20,023 nucleotides of DNA from positions 1-20,023 of the forward strand of contig JBJFCD010000045.1 of the NCBI GenBank assembly GCA_051888795.1. The letters are read 5' to 3'. A program made the translations under genes and the position numbers. Position 1 is the first letter of the stretch, and every line of letters begins with the position of its first letter. The notes beneath the pieces are model-generated. The model worked only from the letters and a program-made list of their open reading frames with translations. It did no database searches and had not been told where the DNA came from. This document shows, piece after piece, positions 8,091 to 15,398 of this stretch. This DNA is from MD308 sp051888795 (GTDB lineage Bacteria > Bacillota > Clostridia > Lachnospirales > Lachnospiraceae).

Positions 8091-8996
8091 CTATTTTACT
8101 TTTACTGTTTTTATATTACTCCAGTCTGAATAAATATATGTAGTCTTTTTACCATTCTTGACTTTCTTATAGGTTCTGATTTTAACGTAATATTTCTTCT
8201 TGGATTTTAATCCCTTGATTTTTTTCGAAGTGAGATTTTTCCCTGATACAGTTACTTTCTTTGCATTTTTAAACTTTGAAGAAGTACTGTATAAAATTTG
8301 ATAGCCGTCTGTCTGATCAGCCTGTTTATTCCATTTCACAGTCATTTCTTTTCTCTTCGGAGAAATCTTAATGATTTTAGTTCCTTTTGGTTTTATATCA
8401 TATGTCTTATTAACTGTTCCGGAATAAAAATTTGTAAATGTGATTTTTACTGTGTAACGCCCCACTTTGACGCTGGACTTCGGATAAGTCACACAATACT
8501 GTCCTTCATCTTCTCCGTACTCCTCATAACTGCCAATCACTCCATCTTTGGTAAAAACCTTTATAGTTGGTTTCTGAGTCTTTTTATTATATGTCTGTGA
8601 AGTAAAAGATAATTGAATCTTTGTCACTTTAGGAACAGTGCGTGTTTCTGCTATTATTCCACATTCCACACAAGGATAACCAATCTGTCCGTCAGTTTTT
8701 AATGTTGCTTTCTTCAGTACTTTTATCGCATGTTCCGGCTCAAAATAATGATCATAGGATGGTATAACCAAGTCTTCTCTTTTAATAGATTGTTTTGCAT
8801 CAGAATCTGCAAAAAGTTCATGGCATTTGATGCATTCGTAATAATCTTCTTTCATACCGTCTTCTGTACAGGTTGGTTCATAGGAATAATTAAATTGTAA
8901 TTCATGTGCACATTCTGCGTGTACAATAAAAGTCATAGAGAAGAATGCCATAATAATCACAGCTGCTGAGAATAAATGAGAAAATACTTTTTTCAT
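8091..8996 (-). CDS. Secreted protein with Cys/His modules, Ig-like and FN3 domains
   Basis: Hypothetical exported protein of 301 residues; no specific function recognised. A signal peptide covers residues 1-27 (cleavage after VHA). Two short modules follow, each with a Thr/Gly-rich lead and a CxxC pair: Cys55/Cys58 and Cys109/Cys112, the second ending in TVPK. Residues about 125-205 resemble a bacterial Ig-like repeat (conserved Tyr-Asn, KPTIKV, VGRYTVKITF). The C-terminal 95 residues form an FN3-like domain with strongly basic strands. There is no sortase motif or membrane anchor, so it may be held by charge or released. The start has AAGGAGAG at good spacing. The same CxxC modules occur in the 962-residue protein at 16853-19741. 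Confidence 0.85.
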   Translation of the reverse strand: MKKVFSHLFSAAVIIMAFFSMTFIVHAECAHELQFNYSYEPTCTEDGMKEDYYECIKCHELFADSDAKQSIKREDLVIPSYDHYFEPEHAIKVLKKATLKTDGQIGYPCVECGIIAETRTVPKVTKIQLSFTSQTYNKKTQKPTIKVFTKDGVIGSYEEYGEDEGQYCVTYPKSSVKVGRYTVKITFTNFYSGTVNKTYDIKPKGTKIIKISPKRKEMTVKWNKQADQTDGYQILYSTSSKFKNAKKVTVSGKNLTSKKIKGLKSKKKYYVKIRTYKKVKNGKKTTYIYSDWSNIKTVKVK

Positions 8997-9066
8997 TTTT
9001 TAACTCTCCTTTCTCCCGTAAAATACATCGTTTGTTCCTTCTCTTTACAATATTACTGGTATATTT

Positions 9067-9095
9067 ATTCTACATTATATTCGCTTATGCGTCAA
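9067..9095 (-). promoter_or_regulatory. Promoter for the minus-strand secreted protein
   Basis: On the minus strand, TTGACG (9095-9090) is followed after 17 bases by TAGAAT (9072-9067). This would start RNA about 70 bases upstream of the ATG at 8996. An alternative -10, TATAAT, lies within the spacer but has no fitting -35. Confidence 0.6.
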
Positions 9096-9157
9096 TTTGC
9101 CTATGGGGGTTCGATTACGTTACCGAACGCCAAAATTGCGAAAAAAGAATTGTATTT

Positions 9158-9186
9158 TTTACAAAAATAATATACGCTTGTAATAT
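9158..9186 (+). promoter_or_regulatory. Promoter for the PPC/FN3 secreted protein
   Basis: TTTACA (9158-9163), a 17-base spacer and TAATAT (9181-9186) lie about 35 bases before the AAGGAGG site of the gene at 9223. The two promoters in this 226-base gap point away from each other. Between them lies a small inverted repeat, GTTCG (9109-9113) with CGAAC (9124-9128), which might bind a shared regulator. Confidence 0.6.
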
Positions 9187-9222
9187 AAAACTACTTATCT
9201 TATGAAAATAAAGGAGGAAAAT

Positions 9223-10815
9223 ATGAGTTATGCAAAAAAGGAATGGGTAAAAGTATCGATATTAGCTTTTCTGATGTTTCTATTCATTGGTATCATGTCA
9301 ATGATGACAGGCACAGTGGCATACGGAGCAAATGAAACCGCCACGAAAATAGAACTGGATGGTACTTGTATTACAGATAGAGTAAGTAATTCTTCTAATG
9401 ACTATTATTTTGAGACAACCGAAAATGGTATGGTACGCTTGGGCGTAAGTAATAGCGATTTAACATTAGCTTTATATCGTGATAAGGAGTGTATCAATGA
9501 GATTACGCTAGACAGCAATGGCTATGTGGATTTAAAAGCAGGTACTTATTATGTGAAAGTAACGGGGACCGGAGAATATGAGATATCTGCTAATTTTTCA
9601 AAAGCACCTTCAAATGACATTGAGCCAAATGATACGATGGAGACGGCGATTTTATTAACTTCCGGCAAACAGGTTTCAGGAAATGCGGACACTGTCTTTG
9701 ATGATGTAGACTGGTATAAATTTAAGATCAGTACAAGGTCTTATGTAGACATTGCGTTGAATAATGGGAATGATCATGTTCTTATTTATGACTCAAATGG
9801 AAAAGTGATAAGTTCTATAATTAACAATGTGGGATTCATTACATCAATAGAGCCGGGAACATATTATATCAAAGTAAGTTCCTCACTTTCATATGGCTAT
9901 TATAATCTTAAAGCAGATATTGTGGAATATCCGACTCCGAACGAAATAACAAAAGCTGTTTATGAAGGTTCCAGAAAAGTGAGTCTTACCTGGAGTAAGT
10001 CGAACTATGCAGATGGATATTATCTGTTCTACAAAACAAGTGAAACAGGAAGATGGAATAATATCGCTACTATATATTCCGGAAACACTACTTCCTACAC
10101 TCATTTATATGGACCGTCCGAAGGGCAGACATATTACTATGGGGTTCAGGCATTTCGAAAAAACACGGTATTTGGAGAAATATATAATCAGGAAGACGCC
10201 ACGGGATTTAAAGTGACGGTGCCAAATCTTCCAACCTCAAGTAATGCCAATGTAAAGAATGTCTCCGGAAAAGCAATCCAGGTGAGCTGGAATGTAAGTG
10301 GTGAAGCGAATGGGTATTACATTTACCGCAAAGCCAATGGAGGATCTTACAAATTAGTAAAAACAATTACTGCCGGTTCTACTCTGCAATGGATAGATAC
10401 AAGTGTGAAAAAGGGAACATATTACACATACAGAATCGTTCCGTATGCTGTTTGTGATAATCAGAAATATTTCGGAAATGGGGCTGTTACAGCTAGTTTG
10501 AAATTAACAGGAAAACTTTCAACAGTAACGAGTGTGAAAGGAAAGAAGAATAAAACTTATAACACAGTCAGCTGGAAAAAGAACAGTCTTGCAACAGGAT
10601 ATAGAGTATATCGCAAAGAAGGTTCCGGATCCTATAAACTGGTAAAAACAACATCCTCTGCTTCATACAATGATAAAAAAGTAAAAAAAGGAAAAAAATA
10701 TACCTATAAAATCCAGGCTTATTATAAAAATTACACTTATAATGCAAATAAGAAAACATATACAAGCAAAATTGTAACAAGCGGATATTCAAAAAAAGTA
10801 TCGGTGAAAAGATAA
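9223..10815 (+). CDS. Secreted protein with two PPC-like domains and three FN3 repeats
   Basis: Hypothetical exported protein of 530 residues, probably a surface or extracellular adhesion/binding factor. The ATG at 9223 is chosen because AAGGAGG (9211-9217) lies in front of it; an in-frame ATG at 9202 would place that site inside the coding region. Signal peptide residues 1-36 (cleavage after AYGA). Two pre-peptidase C-terminal (PPC)-like beta domains follow (about 42-125 and 127-232), the second opening with the family-typical EPNDT and both ending in GTYYVKV or GTYYIKV. Three FN3-type repeats complete it (about 235-330, 332-425, 428-530), each with a Gly-Tyr strand (DGYYLFY, NGYYIYR, TGYRVYR). 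The last repeat is very Lys-rich. No catalytic domain is present, although PPC domains are commonly found attached to secreted peptidases. Confidence 0.85.
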   Translation: MSYAKKEWVKVSILAFLMFLFIGIMSMMTGTVAYGANETATKIELDGTCITDRVSNSSNDYYFETTENGMVRLGVSNSDLTLALYRDKECINEITLDSNGYVDLKAGTYYVKVTGTGEYEISANFSKAPSNDIEPNDTMETAILLTSGKQVSGNADTVFDDVDWYKFKISTRSYVDIALNNGNDHVLIYDSNGKVISSIINNVGFITSIEPGTYYIKVSSSLSYGYYNLKADIVEYPTPNEITKAVYEGSRKVSLTWSKSNYADGYYLFYKTSETGRWNNIATIYSGNTTSYTHLYGPSEGQTYYYGVQAFRKNTVFGEIYNQEDATGFKVTVPNLPTSSNANVKNVSGKAIQVSWNVSGEANGYYIYRKANGGSYKLVKTITAGSTLQWIDTSVKKGTYYTYRIVPYAVCDNQKYFGNGAVTASLKLTGKLSTVTSVKGKKNKTYNTVSWKKNSLATGYRVYRKEGSGSYKLVKTTSSASYNDKKVKKGKKYTYKIQAYYKNYTYNANKKTYTSKIVTSGYSKKVSVKR

Positions 10816-10823
10816 CTTTTTTA

Positions 10824-10852
10824 AAAAAGGGACTGTCAAACAGTCCCTTTTT
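10824..10852. terminator. Bidirectional terminator between convergent genes
   Basis: AAAAAGGGACTG (10824-10835) and CAGTCCCTTTTT (10841-10852) form a perfect 12-bp stem with a 5-base loop. Its A-tract and T-tract give a U-run on either transcript. It therefore serves both the plus-strand gene ending at 10815 and the minus-strand gene ending at 10898. Confidence 0.92.
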
Positions 10853-10897
10853 AAATACATTAAAGAAGTAATGATAACGCTAATCAGAGCTTCCTAA

Positions 10898-11542
10898 TTA
10901 TTTTAAATATTTTTTACGATTTGCTTTTGTGTTTTTGTGAAATGATGCGGTGGATTTCTTCTTTGATCCAACCAGCTTTTTGAGACTGCTGTTGAATTTT
11001 GCTTTCGATATATCTGTCGTACCGGTAGATGTACACTTATAATATGTTTTCACTTTTGTATCCAAATCTGTTATTGTTCCCAATTTTTCAGTACTTTTAC
11101 CTTTGTTAAGTTTACAATAGGTATAACATGATTGTCCCATCGCACAATAACTGGTAAGGAAGATTCCTTTTTTCTTATAATAATAGAACTTTCCGTCAAG
11201 CTGGATATTGCCAACAGTCTGAACTTTACCGTTCCTATATGTATATACAACTCCAAATCCTGCCACATGTGTAATGTCCTGATTATTTTTAACTACCAGC
11301 TCCGGTACGGAGTTATTATCAATATAAACCAGAGAAAAAGTACAATTCTTTGTCGGCACAGCAGTATAATAAGTATCATTTCCCCAACGAATTGTATCCT
11401 GAGCCAGGAACTTCTTATAGGCCTTAATTGCTTTTGATTTCGTGGAAGCAGCCTGAGCGTTAGCTGACGGAATCAGAAGCGATACACAAAATAATAAAAG
11501 TAATGTCAACGTGAAACCATAATGTTTGTTGTGTCTTTTCAC
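10898..11542 (-). CDS. Small secreted Lys-rich protein of unknown function
   Basis: Hypothetical exported protein of 214 residues. I chose the GTG at 11542 because GGGAGG sits about 8 bases before it; an ATG at 11560 would add six residues but has no ribosome site. A hydrophobic signal peptide ends near NAQA (about residue 32). Next come an AYKKFL helix and a segment with YIDNNSVPEL, resembling EF-hand-like or FG-GAP-like calcium loops seen in Clostridia lipoproteins, then YTYRNGKV and several Tyr/Cys-rich strands. There are about six cysteines in the mature part. The C-terminus is highly basic. No enzyme motif was recognised. Confidence 0.8.
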   Translation of the reverse strand: MKRHNKHYGFTLTLLLLFCVSLLIPSANAQAASTKSKAIKAYKKFLAQDTIRWGNDTYYTAVPTKNCTFSLVYIDNNSVPELVVKNNQDITHVAGFGVVYTYRNGKVQTVGNIQLDGKFYYYKKKGIFLTSYCAMGQSCYTYCKLNKGKSTEKLGTITDLDTKVKTYYKCTSTGTTDISKAKFNSSLKKLVGSKKKSTASFHKNTKANRKKYLK

Positions 11543-11581
11543 AGTAATTCCCTCCCTCATACAGAGTATTCTTATAAAATA

Positions 11582-11609
11582 ATTATACTTGAATTAGAAG
11601 AAAAAACAA
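11582..11609 (-). promoter_or_regulatory. Promoter for the small secreted protein
   Basis: On the minus strand TTGTTT (11609-11604), 16 bases, then TATAAT (11587-11582). It lies about 40 bases before the GTG start at 11542 and inside the 89-base gap after the LysR gene, so this gene need not depend on LysR transcription. Confidence 0.65.
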
Positions 11610-11631
11610 GCGACTCATGATATAGCATTTA

Positions 11632-12501
11632 TTAGTTCATTTTTTTGGTATATTCCTGCACGTGATTCAAAAATTCTTTAATTACACGCGGCAGACCTTC
11701 GGTAGGATTGAATGCGATTCCGATCGTGCGATAAAAATGTTCTGCAAATGGTCTGACACAGATGTCGAATGGGGCATTATGGATCAGGAGTTTAGGAAGA
11801 ATGGTTATCCCAAATCCCTGTTCCACCATTTTCAATACCGCATAATCATCATTGAGACGATAGCGAATAAGTGGTTTTATCTGATTCTGGCGGAAGAGCT
11901 CGCCTGTCTCATAGTCTAGTTCATCGGAAGGAAGGATATAGGGTTCGTTTTTGATGTCTGCAAAAGGAACGGATAGTCTGTCTGCAAGTGGATGATCCAG
12001 CGGAGTGACAAGCATCATTTCGTCCTTGAAAAGAGGGATAAAAGAAATGCCTTTCGCGGCGACAGATGTCGTATATATCAAATCGACTTCTCTGTTTTCC
12101 AGTCTTTTATGTAATCCCTGAAATCCATCTACTGTCATGTGAAAATCAACATTCGGATATTTTTCTGAAAAGTCTTTTAACAAATCCGGAAGCCAGTGAT
12201 AGGCGACGCTCTGAATCGTTCCGATGCGAATATTGCCGTTGTCTACACTCTGTAGATCCCTGGCAATGTGATCCAAATGATCGAGTTCAAAGCAGACTGA
12301 TTTCAGGCAGTCAAAGATACTTTCACAAAATGGATTTGCCTCCATGCCATGCTTTGTGCGGCAAAAGAGGGAAAGTCCTAATTGCTTTTCGTAGGCTTTG
12401 ATCGTCTGGCTGACTGCAGAGTGAGTATAGTTCAGTTTTTTTGCGGCTTTTGATATGCTTTTCTCCTCATAAACGGTCAGTATCACTTTGTATTTGTTCA
12501 T
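11632..12501 (-). CDS. LysR-family transcriptional regulator
   Basis: DNA-binding regulator of 289 residues. The N-terminal winged helix-turn-helix (about 3-60; SISKAAKKLNYTHSAVSQTIK is the recognition region at 15-35) is followed by a LysR substrate-binding domain starting near residue 90 (GNIRIGTIQSVA). The ATG at 12501 has AAGGAG upstream. It is transcribed divergently from the operon starting at 12747, the classic layout for a LysR protein that activates its neighbour in response to a pathway metabolite and represses itself. Two dyads in the shared 245-base gap are candidate binding sites. The inducer cannot be read from the sequence; the substrate of the neighbouring dehydratase-family protein is the natural guess. 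Confidence 0.92.
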   Translation of the reverse strand: MNKYKVILTVYEEKSISKAAKKLNYTHSAVSQTIKAYEKQLGLSLFCRTKHGMEANPFCESIFDCLKSVCFELDHLDHIARDLQSVDNGNIRIGTIQSVAYHWLPDLLKDFSEKYPNVDFHMTVDGFQGLHKRLENREVDLIYTTSVAAKGISFIPLFKDEMMLVTPLDHPLADRLSVPFADIKNEPYILPSDELDYETGELFRQNQIKPLIRYRLNDDYAVLKMVEQGFGITILPKLLIHNAPFDICVRPFAEHFYRTIGIAFNPTEGLPRVIKEFLNHVQEYTKKMN

Positions 12502-12546
12502 ATCGGTAGCTCCTTTTTTGAGATGGAAACGATTGGTGATATGGTA

Positions 12547-12585
12547 GTAAATGTTACAAATTTTATTATATATTGTTAGATTTAC
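12547..12585. promoter_or_regulatory. 39-bp dyad near the LysR promoter
   Basis: GTAAATGTTACAA (12547-12559) and TTGTTAGATTTAC (12573-12585) are inverted repeats matching at 11 of 13 positions around a 13-base centre. The centre contains TATAAT on the minus strand (12570-12565), a likely -10 of the LysR gene. A LysR dimer pair bound here would cover its own promoter, which fits negative autoregulation. Confidence 0.5.
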
Positions 12586-12643
12586 TTTATTTATAACGAA
12601 AGATGAGCCAGTTTGTCAAGATGTTAGAAAAAGTGAATAAGAT

Positions 12644-12688
12644 TGTAAGTTTTTGTAGCTTTTTCTTACATTCAGAAATGTGTATGAT
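12644..12688 (+). promoter_or_regulatory. Dyad and weak promoter of the four-gene operon
   Basis: TGTAAG (12644-12649) and CTTACA (12665-12670) are perfect inverted repeats 15 bases apart. A -10-like TATGAT follows at 12683-12688 (another candidate, GATAAT, is at 12703-12708), but no good -35 hexamer stands at the right distance from either. A promoter with a poor -35 behind a dyad is what an activator-dependent LysR target looks like. The exact start site is uncertain. Confidence 0.45.
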
Positions 12689-12746
12689 GAAAGCAGAACA
12701 ATGATAATAAATTATCAAATATGTACTTTATAAAGGAGGAAAAGCA

Positions 12747-14426
12747 ATGGGCTACAGTTATTGGAACGGAGTGGAGACTGCTCATCGTCGTGTTATGATG
12801 AAGGCTGCCGGATATTCAGATGAGGATATACGTAAGAAACCGCATATCGGTGTGCCTAATTCTTATATGTCAGCATCTCCTGGAACTGCACACTTACGTC
12901 AGGTTACTGAGGCAGTGAAGGAAGGTATCTGGGCAGCAGGAGGTATTCCGGTTGAATTTGGAATTCCGGCAACATGCGGAAATGTTGCAAATGGTGCAGA
13001 CGAAATGAAATACGAACAGGTCGGAAGAGACATTGTGGCAATGTCAATTGAGTTCGTATCGAGAGTGCACAATTTTGATGCAATCTGCTGTGTTGCTTCA
13101 TGTGATTTGATCATTGCCGGATGTTATCTTGCAGCATGCAGACTGGATATTCCGGCTATGGTTGTTACAGGAGGATCAATGCAGGCAGGTAACTATTGCG
13201 GTAAGACGGTTGTTGAGGCAGATCTTGATTCGGCAAGATTCTCAGGCGCAAGTGAAGAGGAGCTTATGGAAATGGAAGAGTGCGTATGTCCATCATTTGG
13301 TGCATGTCCTTCCATGGGAACTGCTAATACTATGCAGATGCTTGGAGAGGTTTTGAACCTTGTTATGCCGGGAACATCAACCATTCCTGCATCTGACAAT
13401 GCAAGACTTCGAGCTGCAAGAGCTGCTGGTAAATATATGGTAAAAATGGCAAAAGAAGGAAGAACTCCAAAGGATATCATCACAAAAGACGTTCTGGAAA
13501 ATGCGATTATGTTTGATATGGCAGTTGCCGGCTCTACTAACGCAGTACTTCATCTTTTAGCTTATGCATATGAACTTGGAATTGAACTTACACTTGCAGA
13601 CTTTGAAAAATATGCAAAAGAGATTTACTGTATCAATGCAGTAATTCCAAGTGGACCATACACAGTTGTTGATCTTCACTATGCCGGTGGTGTAAAGGGA
13701 ATTATGAAACAGCTTGAGTCAAAGCTTCACACAGATGCACCTACCATTTATGGAAATACATGGGCAGATATTCTTGAAACAGTGAAGCCAGAGACAAACA
13801 AGGTAATCCATTCTCTTGATAACCCGGTTGCAAAAGAACCTGGACTTAAGATCCTTCGTGGTAACATTTCTCCGGCAGGTGCAATCGTAAGACCTACAGC
13901 TGTATTTGAAGAAGTAATGTATATTAAAGGTAAGGCAAAAGTCTTTGAAGGAGATCAGCCGGCTTACGATGCAATTATGGCAGGAGAAATCGTTCCTGGT
14001 GACATCATCGTAATTCGCTATGAAGGATGCAAAGGTGCGCCGGGTATGAAAGAGCTTATGCTCAGTATCGATGCACTGATTGCAAAAGATCTTCATAAGA
14101 GTGTTGGTCTTATTACAGATGCTCGTTTCTCAGGATTCAACTATGGTGCAATCGTTGGTCATGTTTCTCCGGAGGCTTATGACGGAGGCGTGATCGCGCT
14201 GATCGAAAATGGAGATGAGATTGAGATGGATATCGCAGGCGGTAATGTGAATCTTCTTGTGTCAGACGAAGTGCTCGCAGAGAGAAGGAAAAATTGGGTA
14301 CGTCCGGCACTTAAGCAGGAAAAGGGAGTACTTAAGATCTATGCAGAGAACTGCAGACCGGCAGAACAGGGCGGTGCAATGCAGCCATGGGATCTGAGTG
14401 CAAATTATAATTATCATCACATTTAG
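12747..14426 (+). CDS. IlvD/Edd-family dehydratase-like protein with altered metal site
   Basis: Cytoplasmic protein of 559 residues in the dihydroxy-acid/phosphogluconate dehydratase family, members of which remove water from hydroxy acids with an Fe-S cluster and Mg2+. AAAGGAGG precedes the ATG. Aligned by eye, without gaps, against E. coli IlvD as I recall it, the cluster cysteines are kept (Cys119 in SCDL, Cys187 in GACPSMGTAN), as are Asp120, Glu436 (GMKE) and the proposed catalytic serine Ser462 (RFSG). Two Mg2+ ligands are not: the Asp of the VDDG segment is Gly78, and the carbamylated Lys of the CDK motif is Leu121. PG at 45-46 matches the E. coli-type N-terminus. It opens an operon with a transporter, an OCD-family protein and a tautomerase, not with branched-chain amino acid genes. 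Either it uses a different metal arrangement or it catalyses a different reaction. Family is secure; the function is unknown. Confidence 0.85.
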   Translation: MGYSYWNGVETAHRRVMMKAAGYSDEDIRKKPHIGVPNSYMSASPGTAHLRQVTEAVKEGIWAAGGIPVEFGIPATCGNVANGADEMKYEQVGRDIVAMSIEFVSRVHNFDAICCVASCDLIIAGCYLAACRLDIPAMVVTGGSMQAGNYCGKTVVEADLDSARFSGASEEELMEMEECVCPSFGACPSMGTANTMQMLGEVLNLVMPGTSTIPASDNARLRAARAAGKYMVKMAKEGRTPKDIITKDVLENAIMFDMAVAGSTNAVLHLLAYAYELGIELTLADFEKYAKEIYCINAVIPSGPYTVVDLHYAGGVKGIMKQLESKLHTDAPTIYGNTWADILETVKPETNKVIHSLDNPVAKEPGLKILRGNISPAGAIVRPTAVFEEVMYIKGKAKVFEGDQPAYDAIMAGEIVPGDIIVIRYEGCKGAPGMKELMLSIDALIAKDLHKSVGLITDARFSGFNYGAIVGHVSPEAYDGGVIALIENGDEIEMDIAGGNVNLLVSDEVLAERRKNWVRPALKQEKGVLKIYAENCRPAEQGGAMQPWDLSANYNYHHI

Positions 14427-14466
14427 AAAATATTGTTTCGTTTAAGAGTTAGAAAGAGGGAAAATC

Positions 14467-15357
14467 ATGATTATTTTATTACTTAGAATAGTAATGGTAC
14501 TGTTTGTTATCTGGCTGTTTGCTGCGCTGATTAAGGATTATAAGGAAAGCGGAACAAAGCTTAGCGAAGTATCAATGGGTGAGAAGGCAGCGTATGCGGT
14601 TATGGGATTTGTTCTCAACCTGCTAGATACACTTGGTGTTGGAAGTAATGCAACACAGGCTGCATTCTTTAAATTCACAAAACTGAGTCCTGACGAGGAA
14701 CTTCCGGGAAATGGTAATGTTATCTTCGGTATTCCTGTTATCGTTGAAGCGCTTCTTTTCATGACGGTTATTGACGTGGATACACTTACATTGTTCTCAA
14801 TGCTGATTGCTGCAATGCTTGGTGGTATTGTTGGTGGAAAGGTGATTGCACACCTTCCGGTACAGAAGATTCGTACAATTCTCTCTATTACACTTCCATG
14901 TGTGGCAGTTATCCTTGTATGTAAGGTAAATGGATTTGGTCCGTTTGGCTTGATGGGAGACGCAACAGCACTGACAGGCGCAAAACTGATTATTTCAATC
15001 GTGATCAATTTCGTTCTTGGAATGCTCATGTGTGCAGGTGTTGGTCTTTATGCACCATGTATGGCACTCTGTGCGTTGATGGGACTTAATATTACTGTTG
15101 CATTCCCAATTATGATGGGATCTTGTGCACTGCTCATGCCACCTGCAAGTATGGAGTTTATTAAGGCTGGAAGATATAATCGTAAAGCAGCTCTGATTGC
15201 AAGTGTGACAGGTATTCTCGGTGTACTTGCAGCATATTACATTGTAAAATCCATGCCAGTTGACATTCTGACATACATTGTTGCTGTTGTATTGATTTAT
15301 ATGGCAATTACTTTTATAATTTCAAATAAGAAAGAGAAAGAAAACAAAGCTAAATAA
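14467..15357 (+). CDS. TSUP-family (TauE/SafE-like) membrane protein
   Basis: Integral membrane protein of 296 residues with about eight hydrophobic segments in two halves, ending in a Lys-rich cytoplasmic tail. The segment LLDTLGVGSNATQAAFFKF and the later GLYAPCMALCALMGLN are the paired Gly-rich repeats of the TSUP family, whose studied members move sulfite, sulfoacetate or other small organic acids. GAGGG lies before the ATG, 40 bases after the dehydratase-like gene. Within this operon it most simply imports the substrate or exports the product. The usual name, sulfite exporter, should not be taken as evidence for sulfur chemistry, since no other gene here handles sulfur. Confidence 0.82.
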   Translation: MIILLLRIVMVLFVIWLFAALIKDYKESGTKLSEVSMGEKAAYAVMGFVLNLLDTLGVGSNATQAAFFKFTKLSPDEELPGNGNVIFGIPVIVEALLFMTVIDVDTLTLFSMLIAAMLGGIVGGKVIAHLPVQKIRTILSITLPCVAVILVCKVNGFGPFGLMGDATALTGAKLIISIVINFVLGMLMCAGVGLYAPCMALCALMGLNITVAFPIMMGSCALLMPPASMEFIKAGRYNRKAALIASVTGILGVLAAYYIVKSMPVDILTYIVAVVLIYMAITFIISNKKEKENKAK

Positions 15358-15398
15358 CAAATGTACAGAGAATATTAGTTTAGAAGGAGATCTATCGT

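Noticed and set aside
8997..9222. Riboswitch or structured leader before the PPC/FN3 gene
   Set aside because: Only a 5-bp inverted repeat is visible, and it lies upstream of the predicted promoter, so it would not be in the leader RNA.
12522..12540. cre-like TGGAAACGATTGGTGA before the LysR gene
   Set aside because: The left half fits the consensus, the right half does not.
12747..14426. Reading the IlvD-like gene as branched-chain amino acid biosynthesis (ilvD)
   Set aside because: No ilv or leu genes nearby, two metal ligands replaced, and the operon partners point elsewhere.
14538..15029. Minus-strand open frame of 163 codons inside the TSUP gene
   Set aside because: It overlaps a clear membrane protein gene on the other strand, with no ribosome site or family resemblance.
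14467..15357. Sulfonate or taurine degradation suggested by the TauE/SafE-like name
   Set aside because: No sulfur-metabolism enzyme is present; the family transports several small acids, so the name alone is not evidence.
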